From positions 496,001-560,000 of the forward strand of contig NEEC01000008.1 in NCBI GenBank assembly GCA_002189035.1: a stretch of DNA of 64,000 nucleotides, read 5' to 3'. A program made the position numbers and the translations under genes. The notes below the pieces were generated by a model. The model was not told the origin of the DNA, ran no database searches, and saw nothing but the letters and a program-made list of their open reading frames with translations. How positions within the stretch are numbered: position 1 is the first letter of the stretch; every line of letters starts with the position of its first letter. This document shows positions 58,251 through 64,000 of the stretch, in pieces. This DNA is from Utricularia gibba (Eukaryota; Streptophyta; Magnoliopsida; Lamiales; Lentibulariaceae).

Positions 58251-58649
58251 ATTCTATGTATCATATTAACCTCACATGAACCATTGTAGGTGTTTGGTTG
58301 TGAAGTTTTTAACAATTTTTATTTTATATATTTTGATATTAAAAAATGATATATTTAACAATATTAATTTTTGTATTTCATTTGATATATTATATGATAT
58401 ACAAGATTATAAATCATACAAAACAAATAAAGTTATTTTTATATATTTATTTTACATTTAAATAAATGGCTTTTATATAATATCTTGTAAATATTGTATA
58501 TTTTCCAAATTGAAATCAAAACATCATCTATTTCATAAACTTTTTCTAAACTTCATCTATTTTGCAAATCAAAAATAAAAAGGAATAAATATAGATTTAC
58601 AAAATTAAATCACATATTACACACACATTTTGTGAAACCATTTTCAAAC

Positions 58650-58860
58650 ACCCTTAGTCTTTCAGGGTGTCCTGAGAAGATTCTAAGCACTCTTAGAAAT
58701 AGATATGAGTGTTTGAAAATTCGGCAACCACAACCATAAAGGACACGCTGCTCAGGACCACTTAACAGAGGTTATGCGTGTCCAGAAGTGATCATAGTCA
58801 CCCTTAGAAATCATTATGAGTGTCTATTAGAATTGATTTCGTGGATCACTATTCATTGAA
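58650..58860 (+). repeat. Short imperfect tandem repeat
   Basis: Two units share the block CACTCTTAGAAATAGATATGAGTGT / CACCCTTAGAAATCATTATGAGTGT (each written here as its compared core) about 95 bases apart, with TGTCC-type blocks between. The first unit resembles the repeats at 62545-62785 (GGTGTCCTGAGAAGATT versus GGTGCCTGAGAAGATTT). Confidence 0.5.
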
Positions 58861-59019
58861 ACATATTTCACATGATTAAAATGGAGATATAACGAATTTA
58901 ATCATAACAACGACATAATTTTCTTTTAGAAAAAAGTCAACAACAAAAGTATTTCAATTGCAACATAATTGTTCACAAGAACTAATATTAGAGGCCATCC
59001 CTAATTACCCTATAAGCAT

Positions 59020-59880
59020 GCATAATAATCCCGTAAGATATATCCCTCACGTATGGTGAGCTGTCCTATTTGGTTTTCATTAATGTAGTTTGAAACATCA
59101 TGATCAAACTGTAGCCCTTCAAGGAAAGTTCGCATCTCACCAGCAACATTTAGTGATAGATCATCCATATTGGTATGCGAATAGAAGCTTGGAAAAATAG
59201 CATTATTTTCTTGAAAAATATAGAGTTAGTTTTTATATATAACCAAGTCTATCATTGACTTGTGTGGTGAGTCATCAATTAATAGGGTATTGTAATGGTT
59301 ATATGTTGTATTCAACTCATTATTCACAGCCCATATACAACTAAACTCCTTCATGTAGATCGTGTTGTTAGGATTGTTGTGAACACGTACACCTGTGTCC
59401 GTAGTCATGGATTGGTCCCATATAAAAAATGAGTTTATCGAATAATGATGATTGAAAGATTCATTTAGTGATTTCTTGCAGCTATTCTTTATAAAAGAAA
59501 GCATTTACAAGATATTTGCACAATTTTAAATACAAAAAAAAAAGATGCAGCACATGTACTCACGATGGGATGATCATAAGGGTACATCAAAATTATCCAA
59601 ACATCATCTAATAAAGTCACACGCATATGGACGTAGAAAGATTGCATCAATTATACAAAAAATATTTATGATATCTCACAAAGTGTTAATGTGTATAACA
59701 CATAAAAATAAGTGTTGTGTTAAGGTATCTAATCGGTCATATATGATTTTGTTTGTAGGAATTCATAACCTTGATTGTCCAACCCTATATAAGCTGTCTA
59801 CGAGTACACCATTTTACATCCAAGATAATCAACTATTGTTTGTTGGTAAGAGGCACTTAAAGAGGGTTCGGCATACGCCC
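59020..59880 (-). pseudogene. FCP1-like (HAD-superfamily CTD phosphatase) pseudogene
   Basis: Four minus-strand segments match plant FCP1-homology proteins in order: about 59840-59790 LIILDVKWCTRRQL (family LLVLDLNGxL, catalytic DxDx lost); 59650-59550 FLRPYACDFIR, stop, CLDNFDVPL, stop, SSHRE (family RPxCDxFLxxC...FxVxIWSS); 59504-59226 IWDQSMTTDTGVRV ... YNTLLIDDSPHKSMIDL (family WDQSxCTDTG ... NTLLxDDSPYKAL); 59195-59035 DLSLNVAGEMRTFLEGLQFD, then VSNYINENQIGQLTI (family LxPxGxLRxYLExL...FGQxxI). Stops replace a Trp (TGG to TGA) and probably an Arg. The family dephosphorylates Ser/Thr of the RNA polymerase II CTD or similar substrates; this copy cannot. The frame 60184-59915 just upstream may be its first exon. 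Confidence 0.75.
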
Positions 59881-60299
59881 AACGGCTCTCATACCAATCC
59901 AACTTGTAGAAAAACTATTCATTCGCCTTTGTTATGAATACAAGTCTATCATCCACATCATTGAGATCATGCGTGTACTTGTCCCCTTCAACATCATTAG
60001 CATCATGTGTCCTTTCATCCCTAGACACATCTTCATTCTTGTTAAGTGCTCTAAGATTCTTCAACACACCACACCAATAGTGTTGTGTCCCCGATGCATC
60101 TACAAAGAGTGGTAAAATGTCACTAAAATTCATTTGCATACTTGAGAAGAGGAGTATAAAATCTAGTGCATCTCTCTTGTGCAAGGTATCAAATCCTATA
60201 ATAAGAATAGATAAATTTACCTTTCACTTGCCAATTTCACTAGAATTGGGGTGTGTTTCAAGAAACTTGGGTTCCATTGGAAGACGTATCCAAACAAAA

Positions 60300-61174
60300 A
60301 TTGTCCATCATTCTTCATATTCTCTTCTCAACTCGATCATCAGCACGAACCCTTTTTTTCCATTTAGTATATAGTGGTTTGGGGTCAATCCTTCGTATAA
60401 ATGTTGTAAAATTTGACCTTCAGTAAGCCCATGCTGTGGATAAGTATTACAGATCTATTTGAATCTGTCATAATACTCTTGTAAATTCTCTCCTTCACTT
60501 TGTAGCATGGTGGCTAAAGCTCTTCTTCCCACGGAGGCTCTTCCTAGGGGCGTATATCTATCAAGAAACTTTTGAACCATTTGCTCCCAGGTAGCAATAG
60601 AGGATGGTGGTAGTCCATACAGCCATTCCAAGGCTCGCTCAGTGAGACTGAAAGGGAAGACCCGTAGCTTGACTTGGTTCTCCGTAGCACCTTTTGGGCG
60701 CATGGATGCACAAGTCGTTTGCAACTCTCTAAGATGACGATTTGGGTCGTCATTTTCTCTCCCAGCGAACTTAGGAAGTGTCTGGAACAAATATGGGCGA
60801 AGCTCAAATTCCTCTTCCACGTAAAAAATGATACAAAGTGGTCGGTCAGCATGGCTGGCGGTGATTTCTTCTTTTATGGTCCTTAGTGTTGGGCCATGAT
60901 TAGTGAGCGGTAGAACTGGAAAAAATTGCGGATGCTGTTGCTCCTGTTCTCCATGCATTGTTGGGACTCCAGTAGGTGGTTGAGCATCCATTTCTTCGTC
61001 AAGAGATAGATTTGAAGTTAGTTCCCTCTTTTTCACCAGAAATGTGCGCTTAATCTCTGGATCTAAAGGGCACAAGATGTCTTGGTATGATCTCAAGCTT
61101 CGGTGTCCCTTTGGTGGAGCTGAATGCATAAAAACAAAAAAAACAACAGCAAAACGGAAATAAAAGAAAAACAA
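60300..61174 (-). pseudogene. Gypsy gag, 5' part, truncated
   Basis: An open minus-strand frame (61174-60455) runs through a gag start MDAQPPTGVPTMHGEQEQQH and the retrotransposon gag domain: LRPYLFQTLPKFAGRENDDP, LRVFPFSLTERALEWLYGLP, FLDRYTPLGRASVGRRALAT, LQEYYDRFK. In the same frame it continues over 60454-60360 (TYPQHGLTEGQILQHLYEGL) and meets a stop near 60300. No zinc knuckle, protease or pol follows. The good preservation contrasts with the other elements here and suggests a recent insertion. Confidence 0.85.
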
Positions 61175-61240
61175 GAAGAAAGAAAGAAAAAGAAAAGAAA
61201 AAAAAAACTATACACAATACTAAACACAAAAATACACAAC

Positions 61241-61258
61241 TCCCCGGCAACGGCGTCA
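61241..61258 (-). other. Primer-binding site of the young Gypsy element (tRNA-Asp)
   Basis: Minus strand TGACGCCGTTGCCGGGGA matches the tRNA-Asp-complementary site TGGCGCCGTTGCCGGGGA with one mismatch, close to the LTR edge and upstream of gag. This fixes the element's direction. Confidence 0.85.
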
Positions 61259-61264
61259 AAAATT

Positions 61265-62541
61265 TGTTGCGTGTCGTTTCCTCAACAAATTTTAAATATT
61301 TTAAAACGTAAAACACTAGAAAGCGTAGTACGAGTATCGATCTCAGGGAGTTGTTTTTTGTGAAAAGTGTTTGCAAGAAACTTTCACAAAATGTCACGGT
61401 TTTGCAAAAGGGGGTTTTTAAGATGCAGAAATAAAAGATGCAACCTAAGTGATGGGCCTTGACTCCATCTCTCCATCTCCTTTCTTTGTCCGTTCTTGCC
61501 TCGATTTTCACTGATTTCTTCCGAATAACTGGTTATAGGAGCAAAGAATAGCCTACTCTCACTTACACTCTGATTGACAAGGAGGCATCGGAATAGCCTC
61601 ATGTGATTCCCCCTTGGACGATTAGGAAGACAAGAGGATTGCCATTGATTGCATTCAAAACCGAATTGTGCGCGTGTGCCCAACTGTTGTCAATAGCCAG
61701 TGGCAGGTCCGAGGTCACAACCTATCCACTGTCGCGGTACCTAGGTCACAAACAATTTGCTACTTCCCTCGAACCAGCAGGGTTGGAGTTGGTGCTCTTC
61801 ACCTTGATCTTCACCAAAATCCACGAGAAGTGGTCTGCTACTCATGGACCTTGATTAAGAGTCGTTACAGAAAGATTGCAACAAGATGCGTGGAAGTATG
61901 CGGAATCCGAATTGAATTCAGTGAAGAACCGAGTGTATTGCTCAGGACTTGGAAGGAAACTTCATCTACTTCCCAGAAACTAAAGGTTTTTAGCCCGAAA
62001 GGGCCATGGAAACAAAAACGAAAAGAAACTAAGTGTTCTTCCTCCATGAAGGGGAGGAAGAACTCAAAAGTCTAAGTCTACAAAGGAAATGGCCAAAAGT
62101 CCCGAAACTAAGTACTCCAAGTGGTTTTTATATGACTTCCCACGTGCATTAACTCCTTTGAGTCCCCTTCCCATCATTCCTTCTGTCTTACATGCGCCAA
62201 CAGACTTTCTTTGTGTACAAATTTGTGCCCAATCATTGCTGTAGACTCTGACATGCCATAAGTCATGGGCCTTGACCAGTGTCAGTCTTCCGCCAACAAT
62301 CATTCCAACTCGCGTACAAGGCACGAAAACTTAGAGTCTGACCACCTGCAATACTCCTGCAACACTCTATGACAGTCTCCTAATTTGGGAGAAAAAAGAC
62401 ATAAAATATACACAAAATGGGAAAATAGGATTTTTCTAGTAAAAATCAAATATTTAATATTAATACTCCTAATTTGAGCGACTTCATACATAATTAACAC
62501 ATAATAATACCTAATAATTAACTAGAAAATGATATTTAACA
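61265..62541 (-). mobile_element. 5' LTR of the younger Gypsy element, about 1277 bp
   Basis: Lies directly beyond the primer-binding site, starts TGTTGCGTG and ends TTAACA. It is homologous over its full length to 48744-50026 but keeps far more C and G. With the primer-binding site and partial gag it forms a 5' fragment of about 2.2 kb; no matching intact 3' part is in the window. The flank after the LTR is TGAAG. Confidence 0.82.
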
Positions 62542-62544
62542 TGA

Positions 62545-62785
62545 AGTGTGTTTGAGACCATATTCCACGCACCCACTTTTGCTCGTGTGAGTGTTTGGGG
62601 AAGGTGCCTGAGAAGATTTTCCAAACACCCACTTCCCTTGCGTGGATATCTAGAAAGGGTGTCTGAGGCCATATTCCAAGTTCTTACTTTTGCTCGTGTG
62701 GATGTATGGGGAGGATGCGTGAGAGTTGAAACCCTTTCCCAGCACCAACATCAAATTGTGTGGATGTTTCGTAAGGATGTGCACA
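62545..62785 (+). repeat. Imperfect tandem repeat, about four units of 54-62 bp
   Basis: Units begin with a GTGTxTGAG-like block (GTGTTTGAGACC, GTGCCTGAGAAG, GTGTCTGAGGCC, ATGCGTGAGAGT), contain a CCACTTTTGCTCGTGTG-like block and end with a TxTGGGGAGG-like block. The array begins a few bases beyond the LTR end at 62541. Confidence 0.7.
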
Positions 62786-62929
62786 AATTCTGCTATTAAA
62801 ATACAACATGTCTTCCATTCATCTTTAACGCCTTAGTGGGTGCCTAGAGACACTATTTCATGGAGGACACAACGTTTCTGAATTAGTAATCTTCAACTTC
62901 ATTTTCACTTGAACTCGAGGACAACGTTT

Positions 62930-63200
62930 TGATTTCTTTTGATTGCCTCTAGCAAATCCTTTAGACAAATACATGTCTCTAGGGTCTATACGTTCAATTT
63001 GAGACACTTGTGATTAAGAACTCATCTTTCTACACTAAACATACTTTCAGATGTCACTATAAATGTTAAAGGTGTTAGATGATCTTTGGCTATTCTAAGA
63101 AAAATAAGATAAGTAGTAGAATTTTCTTCCACTAATACAAAATATCAAAGTTGTTATCATCAACACCCTCAATAATTGGGGTATTATTGTACAATGTAAT
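62930..63200 (-). pseudogene. hAT transposase C-terminal dimerisation fragment
   Basis: With stops and shifts the minus strand reads TPIIEGVDDNNFDILY, a gap, LIFLRIAKDHLTPLTFIVTS and ESMFSVE. This is the hAT C-terminal domain (family: FDxLxWWK...YPxLxxMARDxLxIPxSxVASESAFSxGG). No catalytic core remains. Confidence 0.65.
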
Positions 63201-63429
63201 TTGAATAATTTAAAAAAGATGATGAAGAGGATTAAACAAATGAGTTATATTTCCTACGAATAATGTCCATTGGACTGTGATTGTCAAACATCAAATTATT
63301 ACATGTTTTAGGAATAGGAACACGAAAATCACTATATCTAGAAATAAAAAGGGAATACATAAATTGAATTAGTAGCTCAACATAAATTGGTTCTGGCAAA
63401 TGGATGTTAAATCGATCTTCTGTAATGGG

Positions 63430-64000
63430 ATATTGAAATAAGAAGTGTTTGTGGAACAACCATTAGTATATATCAAAAAGGGAAATGAAAATAAAGTTTT
63501 GAAGTTACACAAATCCCTCAACGGGCTGAAGCAAGCACCACATGCTTGGAATCGGCGAATTGATGCATATCTCAAAGGCATGGAATTTATTCAGTGTCCA
63601 CATGAACACTTATTATACATTCGACAGAAGAACTCACAGAAATGATGATCGTGTGCATCTATGTTGATGATTTATTGGTCAATGGAGGTAGTGAGTCTGA
63701 GATAGCAGAGTTCAAGAAGAGTATGATTGAAGAATTCAAGAAGATTGATGCTGGAAAAATGCATTTTTATTTGGGTATTGAAGTGAACAGTCCATGGAAT
63801 TTTCATCACTCAAGAGTGTATGATGAAGAATTTGTGGGAAAAGTATAGTTTGAGTGACTGTAATTCGATTGAGACCTCTTTAGAATTTAATTTGAAGTTG
63901 AGTTCCAGAGAGAACCATCTCAAAGTGGCCAAGCGGATGCTTTGTTATCTCAAAGGAACGTCCAATTTTGGGATCTGGTATGAGGTTTCTGAACCTTTTG
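63430..64000 (+). pseudogene. Ty1/Copia reverse transcriptase, runs off the right edge
   Basis: Plus strand: VFVEQPLVYIKKGNENKVLK, LHKSLNGLKQAPHAWNRRID (63445-63645), stop and frame change, then VCIYVDDLLVNGG with the catalytic YVDD (63642-63848), FYLGIEV, and after another stop VAKRMLCYLKGTSNFGIWYE near the edge. This is the middle and C-terminal part of a Copia RT. Stops near 63645 and 63848 make it inactive. Integrase should lie upstream but the sequence there is hAT-derived or unassigned, so the element is truncated at its 5' side. Confidence 0.88.

Noticed and set aside
1-64000. CRISPR arrays, bacterial operons or organelle insertions
   Set aside because: No regularly spaced repeats, no prokaryotic gene layout and no chloroplast or mitochondrial genes were seen.

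Overview
This is a window of plant nuclear DNA. It holds intron-rich genes for plant-only families (LAZY1, SBP-box, RAV, NAC, WRKY, RLCK-VII and CFL1 types), a miR156 target site, and many decayed Ty3/Gypsy, Ty1/Copia, MULE and hAT elements. The species cannot be fixed from the sequence. Exon-intron layouts and protein motifs fit a flowering plant, and nothing in the window points clearly to one clade.

Layout. 1-7000 is an old, internally deleted minus-strand Gypsy element whose downstream LTR runs off the left edge. 7000-10310 holds a MULE SWIM fragment, an LTR-like relic and a clean 1190-bp solo LTR with 5-bp target duplications. 10.6-44.4 kb is a gene island. In order it carries a DnaJ-type cysteine-rich small protein (-), a three-finger RanBP2 zinc-finger protein (+), a small membrane protein (-), a RAV-type AP2/B3 factor (+), a miR156-regulated SPL factor (-), a group IIc WRKY (-), LAZY1 (-), a large GYF-domain protein of the EXA1/PSIG1 family (-), an RLCK-VII kinase (+), a NAC factor (+) and a CFL1-like WW protein (+). 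From about 45 kb to the end the DNA is AT-rich and made of dead elements and gene fragments: two MULE transposase pseudogenes, truncated LTRs, plant-mobile-domain and FCP1-like phosphatase pseudogenes, Copia integrase and RT fragments, a hAT fragment and the 5' part of a better-preserved Gypsy element.

The island genes do not form one pathway, but several act in growth and stress control: LAZY1 (gravitropism), SPL/miR156 (phase change), RAV and NAC (development, senescence), CFL1 (cuticle), WRKY, the RLCK and the GYF protein (defence, translation). Two otherwise intact genes (RanBP2 zinc finger and WRKY) each carry a one-base contraction in a G/C homopolymer, which looks more like an assembly error than biology. 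I found no convincing new system. The most useful results are the complete exon models (including micro-exons in LAZY1), the solo LTR with its target duplication, and pseudogenes that are only visible when frames are joined across stop codons. All models were made by eye; splice sites were chosen from GT/AG consensus, phase and protein continuity.
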